Below are positions 25,813 through 38,663 of a stretch of 64,000 nt of DNA, piece by piece. The position numbers and the translations under genes were made by a program. The stretch covers positions 248,001-312,000 of the forward strand of contig NZ_SNUF01000002.1 in NCBI RefSeq assembly GCF_012027305.1, in the 5' to 3' direction. This DNA comes from Thermococcus sp. MAR1 (lineage in GTDB: Archaea > Methanobacteriota_B > Thermococci > Thermococcales > Thermococcaceae). The notes below the pieces were generated by a model. It was given only the letters and a program-made list of their open reading frames with translations, did not search any database and was not told the origin of the DNA. Each line of letters begins with the position of its first letter. The first letter of the stretch is position 1.

Positions 25813-27549
25813 ATGGAGATGAAGTACGCCCACCACTTCCACGCCTACCAGCCAGGCGACATAGTTTACGTTAAAGACGGCGACGGGAGCAAGTCCATCG
25901 AGTACGAGGAGAGGAAGAGCCCCGTCGCGATAAGAATCCGCGGAGAAGAAGTTAGGGGTGAGAACTGGACACAGGCGATGCTATATTCCTACGAGCACAT
26001 AGCTGATACCCTCTCGCTCATGACGGGGGTCAGCATTGACATAGAACCCTTCACGTTTCTGATGCTCCTCCGCTACCATAAAAGCACTTTCGAGGACGCC
26101 GTTGAACTTCTCAGGAGGTTCGACGCCGTTCCGACGACGCCTTTCCACCCGATAGTGCCCCATCTCGATGAGTTTGAGCAGAGAATCCTCGCGAGGGTCT
26201 CCTTCGACTTCTACGCTCCGCTGATTAGTGATAAGCCCGTAATCGGCTACTGGCTCCCCGAGGCCGTGATAACGAGAAGAACCGCCGAGATCATCGAGTC
26301 CTCAACGGACAAGAAGCTGGTCTTTCTCCTCGACGAGAGGCAGCTCCTCTACGACTTCCCCCAGGCGAAGCACTCCTGCAACCGCTACGGCAACTCCTTC
26401 GTCTTCGGAAGGGAGTGGGGCATAAGCGACGCCTTTGCCTTCAACACCCTCGACGTTCCCGGTCTGGTCTCGGCGACCCTATCCCATCGCGACGACCACA
26501 AGGAGAACCTCGGCGTCCCCTATCTAATCTTCACGGCCAGTGACCTTGAGAGCCTTCTCGGCAATCCGGCACAGCTCGACCGCTTCACCGCCTGGATGGA
26601 AGGGCTTGAGGCGAACGGCGTCGAGAGGGTCTCGGCTATGGAGTTCGTGAGGAGGAAGCTCTCCGGGGAATACAGGCGCCTTAACGGCGAGTGCTCCTTC
26701 GAGATTGGGGTTAAGGACTACTCAGCCTGGAGCGACTACTTTGACCTGAGCACCGACGGCAAGACTAGCGACTCCAGATGGCTTGGCTACAGAAGAGCCG
26801 ACGGAAAGGTCTTCGCAAGGGAAGTAAACGGCAGGAAGATTTCTCAGCTCTGGAAGGTCGCCTTCACGAGGCTCTTTGAGGAGCTGAACAGGACTGTCAG
26901 GTTAGGTGTTCTGAAGGGCCTCAGAAACCTTGGGGTGGAGTTCCCAAACGCCCAGGAGTTCCTCGTCCGCTACGCGAGGATTTTCTTCAGGGGCTACTAC
27001 GACCACTTTGATATGGAAACGTCCCCCGATTACGTTCTCGAGCCGGCCAACGGGGATAGGAATGCTTTAAGGCTCGGAAGGGCCTACTATCTCATGCTCC
27101 TCGCCAACCACTCCTGCCCGCGCTTCTGGGAGAACCTGGACACGCGCGTCGCCTTCGGCAATGTCTCGGTCATGGCCAAGGCTCTCATCGAGCTTATGGA
27201 GTACTTCGACGGTGATGGACTCCAGAGCCTCTTCGTGGGGTCATACCTAAGACTCCTCAACTTCGAGGGTCTCTACCACCTGTGGAACCTTGGAGCGATG
27301 CCTTCTCTGGAGGGCTGGGAGACTGATGAGAGAGCGTGGCTCGATGCGCTGAAACCCGAGGTCCCCAACAGCGGCTACAACGTCGTCACGAGAGCAGCTC
27401 TTTACGTTGGAAAGCGCGATTTGAGGGGCGAGCTCAGGACCCTGATAGGGCACTACAACCTCGACTGGGCCGTAGCGGACACGGGCCATATACCGGGAGA
27501 GGTTCACGGGCACTGGGAGAACAGAGAGTGGTGTGAGCACAGGTTATAG
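25813..27549 (+). CDS. GH57-family glycosidase, substrate unknown
   Basis: A 578-residue cytoplasmic protein with the GH57 opening YAHHFHAYQPGD and the probable nucleophile region GYWLPEAV (Glu after Pro). Later conserved-looking parts include FVFGREWGISD and CPRFWENLDTR. No signal peptide is seen, so it acts inside the cell. Family members cleave or transfer alpha-glucans; this subgroup is not one I can assign. The TGM-like site upstream ties it to maltodextrin metabolism. It is alone in its transcript. Confidence 0.85.
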   Translation: MEMKYAHHFHAYQPGDIVYVKDGDGSKSIEYEERKSPVAIRIRGEEVRGENWTQAMLYSYEHIADTLSLMTGVSIDIEPFTFLMLLRYHKSTFEDAVELLRRFDAVPTTPFHPIVPHLDEFEQRILARVSFDFYAPLISDKPVIGYWLPEAVITRRTAEIIESSTDKKLVFLLDERQLLYDFPQAKHSCNRYGNSFVFGREWGISDAFAFNTLDVPGLVSATLSHRDDHKENLGVPYLIFTASDLESLLGNPAQLDRFTAWMEGLEANGVERVSAMEFVRRKLSGEYRRLNGECSFEIGVKDYSAWSDYFDLSTDGKTSDSRWLGYRRADGKVFAREVNGRKISQLWKVAFTRLFEELNRTVRLGVLKGLRNLGVEFPNAQEFLVRYARIFFRGYYDHFDMETSPDYVLEPANGDRNALRLGRAYYLMLLANHSCPRFWENLDTRVAFGNVSVMAKALIELMEYFDGDGLQSLFVGSYLRLLNFEGLYHLWNLGAMPSLEGWETDERAWLDALKPEVPNSGYNVVTRAALYVGKRDLRGELRTLIGHYNLDWAVADTGHIPGEVHGHWENREWCEHRL

Positions 27550-27661
27550 GGTTATGAAATTTTCCGAGTCTCTTACTTTAGGTTTCCTAATTTTATTAGC
27601 CTAATGCTTAAAAGCATTGAGGAATATACTGGTGGTACCTGCCGGGTGGGAGGTGGATGTA

Positions 27662-27889
27662 TTGGGCAGAAAAAGGGGGAACAAAGACAGGGGTGAAGAA
27701 GTGCCTCCCTTTGCTTATCTACTGGGCAAACTTGGTGGAAAGGAGTACCTGAAGCTCAAGCGCATACTCAATGACGCCGAAAAGAAGGGGATTGGGAAGA
27801 AGACCCTTCTGCTAGCCCTTCAGGTTCCACTTCTCTCTGCTCAGGAAGAGGTAGGCCTCGTCCTCCAGCTCCTTCGGGACGTAGTTTAG
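27662..27889 (+). CDS. Possible 75-residue protein with TTG start, overlapping cca
   Basis: GGAGGTG at 27649-27655 lies 6 bp before TTG 27662, and GCTTAAAAGC (27605-27614) could be the TATA. The frame encodes a basic, helical protein (FAYLLGKLGGKEYLKLKRIL ... KKTLLLALQ). Its last 26 codons run antisense over the end of cca, so it may be a truncated gene reading into a neighbour. No family is recognised; it may not be translated. Confidence 0.4.
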   Translation: MGRKRGNKDRGEEVPPFAYLLGKLGGKEYLKLKRILNDAEKKGIGKKTLLLALQVPLLSAQEEVGLVLQLLRDVV

Positions 27890-29179
27890 AAGGACGTCCG
27901 CCCCCCTAATCGCTTCCCTTACACCCTTTCCGAGCGCCACCTGGTTCTTTTCAATGAGCTCAGTTATGACGTCTATGACGTTTTCCTTAACCCTTTTCTC
28001 CGCGAAGAGCCTCTTCCCTATAATCCACACCCGCTCGTTCTTCCGGTAGAAGTCCCAGCCCCTCTCCGTGAAGAAGTCCGGGCCGGGCTTTATCTTCACC
28101 CTCTCCCTTTCCCTGCGGTCCACTTCCAGCATTATGAACGCCTTCCCCGAGGAACGCCCGACGTTCCAGCCGAGGACGTTGAATCCTTCCCTTGAAAGGG
28201 CCTTCTCAAAGCCCCTCGCGCTCCTCTCCAGCTGGGGAAGGAGTATGTCCTCCACCATGTCCGGGGCCTGAAAGACCAGCGTCACGAGGTGCGTCCCCTT
28301 CCTCCTCAGCTCCCCGAGATAGCTCCCGCTTTTCCTATTCTCTGGGAAGAAGAACTCCCTTGAGGGGGTTTCCAGGAACTGATGGGCCTTGAAGTAGAAA
28401 AAGCCATAGCGCTCCCAGCCCAGATTGGCGGCAACATTACGCCTCGGGTCAACAGGGTCTATGACTATCAGGGGCCTGTCTGTTTCTGCCTCGCGTCTGA
28501 CCGTTTTCATGGCTAGCTCATACTCCCGCTTGAGCCAGTTACCGGGGTCGATTATCTTCTGCCTCAGCATGAAGTCGGCGTTTTTGAGGACGTCCAAGAA
28601 GGAGCCGTATTTGATAACGAGGATCTCCGCGAGATATCCAGAAAAGCCCCGGATGTATATCTCGCTCCCGTATGCTCTAATCCCCTTCAGAAAGCGCTTG
28701 AGGAGCCTCACTTCATCGTTCCTGTCCCCAAGGTTTTCGAGAACCCAGCGGTTGTGGAGTATCGAGCGGTCCACGGCTGTTCTCACGTCCCTCCAGCTCT
28801 TCACGTCGTAGCAGGGCACTAAATCAACGCTGACCCCCCTGTATCTCGCCCGAACGTATGGATGTTCCGCGTAGGCGATTTCGTAGGAGTCGAGCTTCTC
28901 CGCGATGGCTTTGCCGAGTTCCAGACCTTTTTCCCGGAGCTCTTCGAGGGGGATGTCGGGAGGGAAAGCCAAGAAAAGGTCAACGTCGTGGTCTCCGGCC
29001 AGGTAGGTGTCCTTGGCTAGGGAACCAACGAAGTAGGGCTTAACGTCGAGGCCCAGGCTTTCGATGGTTTCCTCTGCTATGGCCTTCAGTTCCATCATCA
29101 GGCCTTCCACGAAGGCCCTCTCCTCCTCGGTTGGGCTTATTCTCGGGAGAACTTTTTGAAGCACGGCCTCGGCGTCCAT
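27812..29179 (-). CDS. cca: CCA-adding tRNA nucleotidyltransferase, archaeal class I
   Basis: Adds or repairs the 3' CCA of tRNAs. The 455-residue protein has the polymerase-beta signature VGSLAKDTYLAGDHDVDLFL with catalytic Asp residues in DHDVDLF, then the tRNA-binding tail domains typical of archaeal enzymes. Length is normal. It is followed upstream on the same strand by thpR with a 9-bp gap, forming an RNA-processing pair. Confidence 0.96.
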   Translation of the reverse strand: MDAEAVLQKVLPRISPTEEERAFVEGLMMELKAIAEETIESLGLDVKPYFVGSLAKDTYLAGDHDVDLFLAFPPDIPLEELREKGLELGKAIAEKLDSYEIAYAEHPYVRARYRGVSVDLVPCYDVKSWRDVRTAVDRSILHNRWVLENLGDRNDEVRLLKRFLKGIRAYGSEIYIRGFSGYLAEILVIKYGSFLDVLKNADFMLRQKIIDPGNWLKREYELAMKTVRREAETDRPLIVIDPVDPRRNVAANLGWERYGFFYFKAHQFLETPSREFFFPENRKSGSYLGELRRKGTHLVTLVFQAPDMVEDILLPQLERSARGFEKALSREGFNVLGWNVGRSSGKAFIMLEVDRRERERVKIKPGPDFFTERGWDFYRKNERVWIIGKRLFAEKRVKENVIDVITELIEKNQVALGKGVREAIRGADVLLNYVPKELEDEAYLFLSREKWNLKG

Positions 29180-29188
29180 TTCTACACC

Positions 29189-29743
29189 TCACCCGGCCAG
29201 CTCGAACCTCGCGACGGTCTCATAGATTGGGCCCTTTGGAGTCAGCGTGCTCTTCTTCAGCTCTATGGCTTTAACCTCAAACTCGCCGAAGTCTTCATTG
29301 GCAAGGTCTTTGAGCGCCATCGCCAGCTCAACCTTATCGCGCACGAACTTCACCCTGCCGATAGTTATGTGCGCCACGAAGTCCTTGTCCTTTTTGAAGC
29401 CCAGGCGGCGCATCTCCTTCTCCACATCGGCCGCTATCGCCTTTATGCCCTCGTCGTTTTCTATTCCAGCCCAGATGACCCTAACATAGTTCGGGTTCGG
29501 GAAGACGCCTATACCCTTAACGCGAACGCGGTGCTTCTTATGTTTTTTAGCTATCTCTGCTAAAGCCTTCTTGACCTCTTCTGCCGTTGCCTCGTCAATC
29601 TCCCCCAGGAACTTGAGCGTTAGGTGGAAGTTCTCGCGCTCGACGAACTTTATCTTTGCTGACTTGCTCCCTATTCTCTCCTGGGCCTTAAGGAGGTTGT
29701 CCCTAACGCTATCGCTAACCTCAATGGCTATGAACGCCCTCAT
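29189..29743 (-). CDS. thpR: RNA 2',3'-cyclic phosphodiesterase (2'-5' ligase family)
   Basis: A 184-residue 2H phosphoesterase with both HxTx motifs, HLTLKFLG and HITIGRVK. It opens 2',3'-cyclic phosphates, and in vitro related proteins ligate tRNA halves with 2'-5' bonds. It sits directly before cca on the same strand. Confidence 0.95.
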   Translation of the reverse strand: MRAFIAIEVSDSVRDNLLKAQERIGSKSAKIKFVERENFHLTLKFLGEIDEATAEEVKKALAEIAKKHKKHRVRVKGIGVFPNPNYVRVIWAGIENDEGIKAIAADVEKEMRRLGFKKDKDFVAHITIGRVKFVRDKVELAMALKDLANEDFGEFEVKAIELKKSTLTPKGPIYETVARFELAG

Positions 29744-29782
29744 ACCACCACCGAGAAAAGTTGGGGGGAGGGGTTAAAGAAG

Positions 29783-30244
29783 TTACTCCCTCACCACAAC
29801 CGGGAACTCCTCCCAGGGGAAGACTATCCACTTGTCGGTGCGGAAAACGTAGAAGTCTGGCACAACCTTCGTCCAGGGCTTCATGCTGAGGCAGGCCACC
29901 TTAACCTCGCTCGCCCCGGCCTTCTTGACCTCCTCGATGACGACTTCGAGGGTCTTTCCCGTGTCGCTGACATCATCAACGATAACGACCTTCTTGCCCT
30001 CCAGGGAGCCGTGGAGAGGGATGGTTATGAGCGGCTTCTCCATCCTCTCCTCGATGTCCTTGTAGAACTTTACATCTATCACCTTGACCTCCAGGTCGCC
30101 GAGGATGTGGCTGAGCCTCACAGCCGGGATGAGCCCACCTCTCGCTATGCCGACTATGACGTCGGGTTTATACTCCCTCAGCCTGTCTGCGAGCGCAAAG
30201 ATGGCCCTGTCAATCTGCCACCAGGTGAGGTAAACCTTGTCCAT
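29783..30244 (-). CDS. Purine phosphoribosyltransferase, Gpt-like
   Basis: A 153-residue type I phosphoribosyltransferase with the PRPP motif VVIVDDVSDTGKT and an N-terminal IVGIARGGLIPAVRLS segment. It should salvage guanine, xanthine or hypoxanthine to the nucleotide. Base specificity is not certain. It stands 39 bp upstream of thpR and may share its transcript. Confidence 0.88.
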   Translation of the reverse strand: MDKVYLTWWQIDRAIFALADRLREYKPDVIVGIARGGLIPAVRLSHILGDLEVKVIDVKFYKDIEERMEKPLITIPLHGSLEGKKVVIVDDVSDTGKTLEVVIEEVKKAGASEVKVACLSMKPWTKVVPDFYVFRTDKWIVFPWEEFPVVVRE

Positions 30245-30376
30245 GTTAACACCTCCGAATAGCGTGAGTTTTGATTCTCGTAACTTAAGGCTTTCGGGTG
30301 ATGGATAGAAGTTAAAGTCCTTCGCTTAAAAAGCCTCCGTTAGCAGGAAAATGTCAAAATCAAGAAAAGGTGGGGA

Positions 30377-34531
<4,155 letters not shown>

Positions 34532-34658
34532 CTATGCCGACCACTCCTACATATACCTTACCCCGTTGGAAGTTGCCGAGATGACGAATTTACACCCTAA
34601 ACTTTGCCTGGTATGTAATGTGGTAGAAAAGGGAGATGTCGGATAATTTATCCAGATG

Positions 34659-35093
34659 TCAAAGGGTCTCGTAGACCAGCTTGAGCCTGTAGGCGTGTTT
34701 GAGCTCCTCTCCGGCCATCATTCTGAATATGTGTCCCAGGGAACCGTCCAGTATTTTGGAGAGCCTGGTGTAGAGCTCGTAGGCGTGCTTTTCCCTCACG
34801 AGGGCTTCGAGGATCAGCTCTTCGAGGCTCTCCGGCTCTGCCCGCTCATCGCTCAGCATGGGTTCGAGGGAGAGTGAGTCGAGGTAGTCTATGACCGCCG
34901 TTTCCTCCAGCGTCCCCTCGGAGAGCATTCTTTCAATGGTCTTCCGGTGCCTCAGCTCCTCCTCGGCAATCAGCTGGAAGGTCTCGACTAACTCGGGTCT
35001 CTCAAAGGTAGCGAAGGTCTCACCGAGCTTGTGGAGGTTGTAGAGCTCGTTCTCCTGCCAGATCAGCCTCTCCAGAAGTTCCTTTAGCCTCAT
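34659..35093 (-). CDS. Ferritin-like (rubrerythrin-type) diiron protein
   Basis: A 144-residue four-helix bundle with likely metal ligands in EENE/NELYNL, EEELRH, REKHAYELY and GEELKHAYRL (E...ExxH pairs). It may act in peroxide reduction or iron handling. It lacks the rubredoxin domain of true rubrerythrins. The start codon overlaps the stop of the preceding HAD phosphatase gene by 4 bp, so the two are translated together. Confidence 0.8.
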   Translation of the reverse strand: MRLKELLERLIWQENELYNLHKLGETFATFERPELVETFQLIAEEELRHRKTIERMLSEGTLEETAVIDYLDSLSLEPMLSDERAEPESLEELILEALVREKHAYELYTRLSKILDGSLGHIFRMMAGEELKHAYRLKLVYETL

Positions 35094-35908
35094 TCCTCTT
35101 CCTCCATGAACGTCTCCAGGTAGTCGAGCAGTTCCTTAACGCTCGGAAGAACGAGGTCTGGCCTTATCCCCGTCTCCTCGACGTCCTTCAGCGTGCTTAC
35201 CCCCGTCAGAACCATCACCGCCTTCATGCCGAAGCGCCTGGCAAAGGCTATGTCGGTATCGAGCCTGTCCCCGACCATCCATATCTCATCAACACCGTCA
35301 AGCTTGCTCCTCGCCACCTCGTAGGCCGGCTCGTTTGGCTTGCCTATTATCAGGGGATCCCTTTCGGTCGACGCCTTCAGCGCGGCTATTATTGAACCGG
35401 CGCCGGGATAGAGGCCCTCCTCAGCAGGGTATGTCGTGTCCGGGTTCGTGCCTATGAAGGTGGCACCGTTTCTTATTGCCAGCGTGGCGTACTTGAGCTT
35501 CTCGTAGGTTAAATTGGGATCGAGGCCGACGACGACATAGCGGACTTTCCCCCATGCACCTTTTCTTGCCTCTTCGATGCCCACGATTTCCCAGCCCAGC
35601 CTTTCCATTTCCCTGTGCAGGCCCTCCCCGCCGATGACGAAAACCTTTCCGGGTTCGAAGTGCCGTTCCATGTAGAGCCTCGTTGCCAGGCCTGATGTTA
35701 CTATAACTTCCTCCGGGACGTCGATGCCCATGGAGAGCAACTTTTCCCGGTACATGGAGGGGTCCTTGGTGGAGTTGTTGGTGAGGAAGATGAATGGGAT
35801 TCCTTTCTCCTTCAGAAGGTATATCAGCTCGCGGGCGCCTTCAACGGGCTCGCTTCCCCGGTAGATGACACCGTCCATGTCAAAGATGATGCCAATTCTT
35901 CTCCGCAT
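35090..35908 (-). CDS. HAD-superfamily phosphatase, NagD/4-nitrophenylphosphatase type
   Basis: A 272-residue hydrolase with nucleophile motif FDMDGVIYRG, motif II TNNS, and GKPNEPAYE with GDRLDTDIAFAR. These fit NagD-like sugar-phosphate or nucleotide phosphatases. True substrate unknown. It overlaps the ferritin-like gene by 4 bp. Confidence 0.9.
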   Translation of the reverse strand: MRRRIGIIFDMDGVIYRGSEPVEGARELIYLLKEKGIPFIFLTNNSTKDPSMYREKLLSMGIDVPEEVIVTSGLATRLYMERHFEPGKVFVIGGEGLHREMERLGWEIVGIEEARKGAWGKVRYVVVGLDPNLTYEKLKYATLAIRNGATFIGTNPDTTYPAEEGLYPGAGSIIAALKASTERDPLIIGKPNEPAYEVARSKLDGVDEIWMVGDRLDTDIAFARRFGMKAVMVLTGVSTLKDVEETGIRPDLVLPSVKELLDYLETFMEEEE

Positions 35909-35939
35909 GAAAGAAAGAAAGGGCGTGGGGTTTAAAAGT

Positions 35940-36536
35940 TCACTGCTCGGCGTTGAGCTTCATGTCGACAACGACCTTATCGGTCTGGCACTCGTTGCCG
36001 GCTTTTTTAGAGAACTCCACGGTCATCGTGACCTTCAGAACCTCGTCCTCCTTGAGGGGCTCCTTGAGGAGCCCTATTTCCTTCCCGTTCAGTTCCTTTA
36101 GGCTCTTGTCCTTTGTCCACTCTATCTCCCAGGAATCGTCCCCGAGGTAAACCTTCAACTCCTTCACAATAAGGTATTCACTGAGCTCGCCCACATCGGT
36201 CGTGTTGTCAACGGCCTTTTCCGCCGGGCTCATGGAGCCGTCCTCAAGGTCGCTGACGTGGAGAACCATCGTCAGCCGGGAAACATCGGTGTCGCCGCGG
36301 TTTTTGATGTAGAATGTGAGTGTCCTCTCATCGCCCGGTTTGAGATTTGAGAACTCAAAGAGCTTAAGGTCGTTGTAGAACCTGCTTCCGTCCCTGCTTA
36401 TGGCTATGTCGAACTTCCCGGAGCTTATCTCGTTGTTCTGAGAGAGGGCGACGTCTGTGAAGAACGACTTCGCTGGCCCGGCCAGCACCAGCAGGGCCGC
36501 GAGAATGCCAGCTGCTACAATCCATGCACGTTTCAT
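35940..36536 (-). CDS. TasA/camelysin-like secreted protein
   Basis: A 198-residue exported protein. An N-terminal hydrophobic helix (WIVAAGILAALLVLAG) ends in a signal-peptidase-like site before SFFTDVALSQNN. The mature part is beta-rich with NLKPGDERTLTFYIKNRGDTDVSRL, the pattern of the TasA/CalY (SipW-dependent) family. Some family members form extracellular fibres. ATG 36536 follows GGTGG; a longer frame has no supported start. It lies 82 bp after a DUF1616 membrane gene on the same strand. No signal peptidase of the SipW type is in the window. Confidence 0.7.
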   Translation of the reverse strand: MKRAWIVAAGILAALLVLAGPAKSFFTDVALSQNNEISSGKFDIAISRDGSRFYNDLKLFEFSNLKPGDERTLTFYIKNRGDTDVSRLTMVLHVSDLEDGSMSPAEKAVDNTTDVGELSEYLIVKELKVYLGDDSWEIEWTKDKSLKELNGKEIGLLKEPLKEDEVLKVTMTVEFSKKAGNECQTDKVVVDMKLNAEQ

Positions 36537-36618
36537 CGACACCACCTTATATAGTATTTTCGGAGGGATTACACAAGTGGAGCTTATAAAATTTTCTCTC
36601 AAAATGGTAAGAATGGAC

Positions 36619-37620
36619 TCACGGTCTGACGTTCACGTTGAGTTTTAGGGACTGGATTGTGCCGTTTATGGCTTCGATGATGAGGTTTTTGGCGTCCGTT
36701 TCGGCGTAGTTTCCATCGGGAGGTGCCGGGGGAAGTTCTGGCTGGGTGCCCTTGAAGAGGAGGAACCAGACCTGCCACCTGCCGGGCTTATCGATGCTGA
36801 AGGTGTAGTTGGTCTCGAACTGCGGCGTCCAGTTCCCCTCTATGTTGACGGGGACGTTAGGCAGGGTTACGTTGAACCAGCCGGGCATCGGGTACATCTC
36901 GTGGATCACCGTTGTGTTCGTGGTGTTGTCCCAGGTGAGGTTGACGAGCCATACTTGGACGTAGTAGGTCACGTTCCTGTGCTCATGGTTGACTATGCCG
37001 ATTATGACCGTCCCGTTTTCTCCCGCAAAGAGGTCGGTTGGGTAGTCGGCGGCCTTTCCTCCCGGCCCGAGGATGTAGAACTCTGTGAACGCTTCACCTG
37101 GCTTTGGGTGCGTTATGACATAGGCGAGGGTTCCGATTGAGGTTATTATGGCGATTATCAGAATAACCGTCAGTGCTTTGTCGAGTTTGCCCGATTCCTC
37201 CCATTCGAGCTCTTCCTTTATTTTTTCAACCGTTGTCCACGGAATCCATGGCTCTATTGCGTTCTCCCTGCGGTAGATCGCTACAACCGCGAATATCAGG
37301 TTGAAAACCGTCAGGCTGACGAGTATTGGGATGAGCCTTATCCCCCAGGGAGTGTAGTTTAATGCTAAGCCTATAAGCGGGACTATGGCTATGCTCAGTC
37401 CGAAGCTTAAAGCTAACCTTTCAAGGTTGTCCAGCTCCTTCTTTTCCGGGAACAGGGTGGTTATGAATACGTAGCCAGGAAAGAATAGGACGAAAGCTAA
37501 ACCGAGGGCTTTTCTCAGAATGCTCTCCGGATACAGCCATATCAGGAGGTCAAGGACCACCGAGAGTCCGATGATCATCAGTAAATCCCAGTACCTCCAG
37601 GGGCCCTTTGGTTCATCCAC
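36619..37620 (-). CDS. DUF1616 membrane protein
   Basis: A 333-residue protein with about five N-terminal membrane helices (to about residue 115), one more near 150-170, and an external beta-rich domain (residues about 180-333) that looks like a DUF1616 region with NVTYYVQVWLVN and GRWQVWFLLFKG. DUF1616 proteins are archaeal and of unknown function. It starts with GTG 37620, overlapping the end of the small upstream gene. It probably belongs to one operon with the TasA-like gene. Confidence 0.8.
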   Translation of the reverse strand: MDEPKGPWRYWDLLMIIGLSVVLDLLIWLYPESILRKALGLAFVLFFPGYVFITTLFPEKKELDNLERLALSFGLSIAIVPLIGLALNYTPWGIRLIPILVSLTVFNLIFAVVAIYRRENAIEPWIPWTTVEKIKEELEWEESGKLDKALTVILIIAIITSIGTLAYVITHPKPGEAFTEFYILGPGGKAADYPTDLFAGENGTVIIGIVNHEHRNVTYYVQVWLVNLTWDNTTNTTVIHEMYPMPGWFNVTLPNVPVNIEGNWTPQFETNYTFSIDKPGRWQVWFLLFKGTQPELPPAPPDGNYAETDAKNLIIEAINGTIQSLKLNVNVRP

Positions 37621-37858
37621 CGCTCAGCACCTCGTAGACCTTTTTCGTCACTATTATGGCGAATATTATCAGGAGGAGCTCCACCATTGGTTTGAGGTTT
37701 TCCTTCTGCTCCCTGCTCATAAAGAGGCCGCCAACTTCCATGGCTATAAGCAGGCCTATTAGCGTAAGGGTTAGGAAGACGTCGACGCTCTTGACGGTTA
37801 GGGCTGAACCCAAGATCCAGAAGGATAGGAAAAGCAAGGTGTAGTCCTCTACATCCAC
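37613..37858 (-). CDS. Small membrane protein, 81 residues
   Basis: A protein with three likely membrane helices (about 8-22, 27-46 and 56-76). Overlaps of 8-10 bp with both neighbours show translational coupling. No family is recognised. It probably works with the DUF1616 protein. Confidence 0.75.
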   Translation of the reverse strand: MDVEDYTLLFLSFWILGSALTVKSVDVFLTLTLIGLLIAMEVGGLFMSREQKENLKPMVELLLIIFAIIVTKKVYEVLSGG

Positions 37859-38595
37859 TCTTCAACGCCCCCGAGCCTTTCAACCTCTATCTCGAACCCG
37901 TAGTCCTTTTCCTCGACTCTCCGGGTGTAGAGCACTTCCCCCGTGGCCCTGGCCAGAGCGAGGAGGATGGAGGAGCATACAGGGCACGCTATCTTTTCAC
38001 ATATTTCGGGGTTGCATTCCACATCCGGCTGGACGACAACCCGGAAGCCGTTCTCCAGCTCCTCTATATAGACCCTGCTGGCGAGTCCCAGGGCCTTCAG
38101 CACAGCCCCGGCGGCCGACTCAACGGTGCCGGGACCGCTCCCTCTGAGGGGGTATTCAAGGTGCTCTTCATACTTCTTCAGAAGGTCCAGGCCAATGGGC
38201 CCTAGGAAGAGCCCCATGGCCCTGTCGTTAGGGACATCCGTCAGGAAGACCGTTTCGGTGTCCAGCCTCGCAAGGTCTAGCTCGAATCTCTCGTGGAGGG
38301 GCACAAAAATACCCCCCTCTGGGAGGTTCTCAAAGGGGGGTATGTACACAGCGTTGCCCTCTAAGTTAAGGTTCCTCACGAATGACTCGAAGAACCTTTC
38401 GTAGGAGCCCGTCACGTACCTGAGGGCGTCACGCTTAACGTAGGAGGAAGGTTTAAAAGTAAGGATAACGGCTCCCAGGAACATGCCGGCTATCCCGAGG
38501 TTGATGTGGTTCGAAAGAGCGTTCAGGAAGCCGTGGAGGGCCAGGACTCCCCCCGAGACCACTAGGGCTCCTCCGATGATGTCCTTCGTCTCCAT
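37849..38595 (-). CDS. Membrane-anchored protein with four-Cys cluster, function unknown
   Basis: A 248-residue protein with two N-terminal membrane helices and a cytoplasmic-looking or external domain of about 190 residues. It contains CNPEIC-x4-CPVC (two Cys pairs), which could bind a metal, and GPIGLDLLKKYEEHLEYPLRG. ATG 38595 is chosen because TATA at about 38630 predicts a start near 38605; an upstream ATG at 38622 is a weaker option. It is first in the operon that includes the DUF1616 and TasA-like genes. Confidence 0.65.
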   Translation of the reverse strand: METKDIIGGALVVSGGVLALHGFLNALSNHINLGIAGMFLGAVILTFKPSSYVKRDALRYVTGSYERFFESFVRNLNLEGNAVYIPPFENLPEGGIFVPLHERFELDLARLDTETVFLTDVPNDRAMGLFLGPIGLDLLKKYEEHLEYPLRGSGPGTVESAAGAVLKALGLASRVYIEELENGFRVVVQPDVECNPEICEKIACPVCSSILLALARATGEVLYTRRVEEKDYGFEIEVERLGGVEEWM

Positions 38596-38623
38596 CCCTT
38601 TCCCCACGCTCACAACAACCATT

Positions 38624-38636
38624 AACCTTAAAAGAT
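38624..38636. promoter_or_regulatory. Shared divergent promoter
   Basis: CCTTAAAAG is a TATA box on the plus strand and CTTTTAAGG on the minus strand, so one element may drive both membrane clusters, with transcription starts near 38605 and 38655. Confidence 0.5.
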
Positions 38637-38663
38637 TTGTCTTATGATGAGTTGTTGATTGAA

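Noticed and set aside
29156-29563. Plus-strand open frame opposite cca/thpR
   Set aside because: Both 2H motifs and the overlap layout prove the minus-strand gene; no plus-strand motif is seen.
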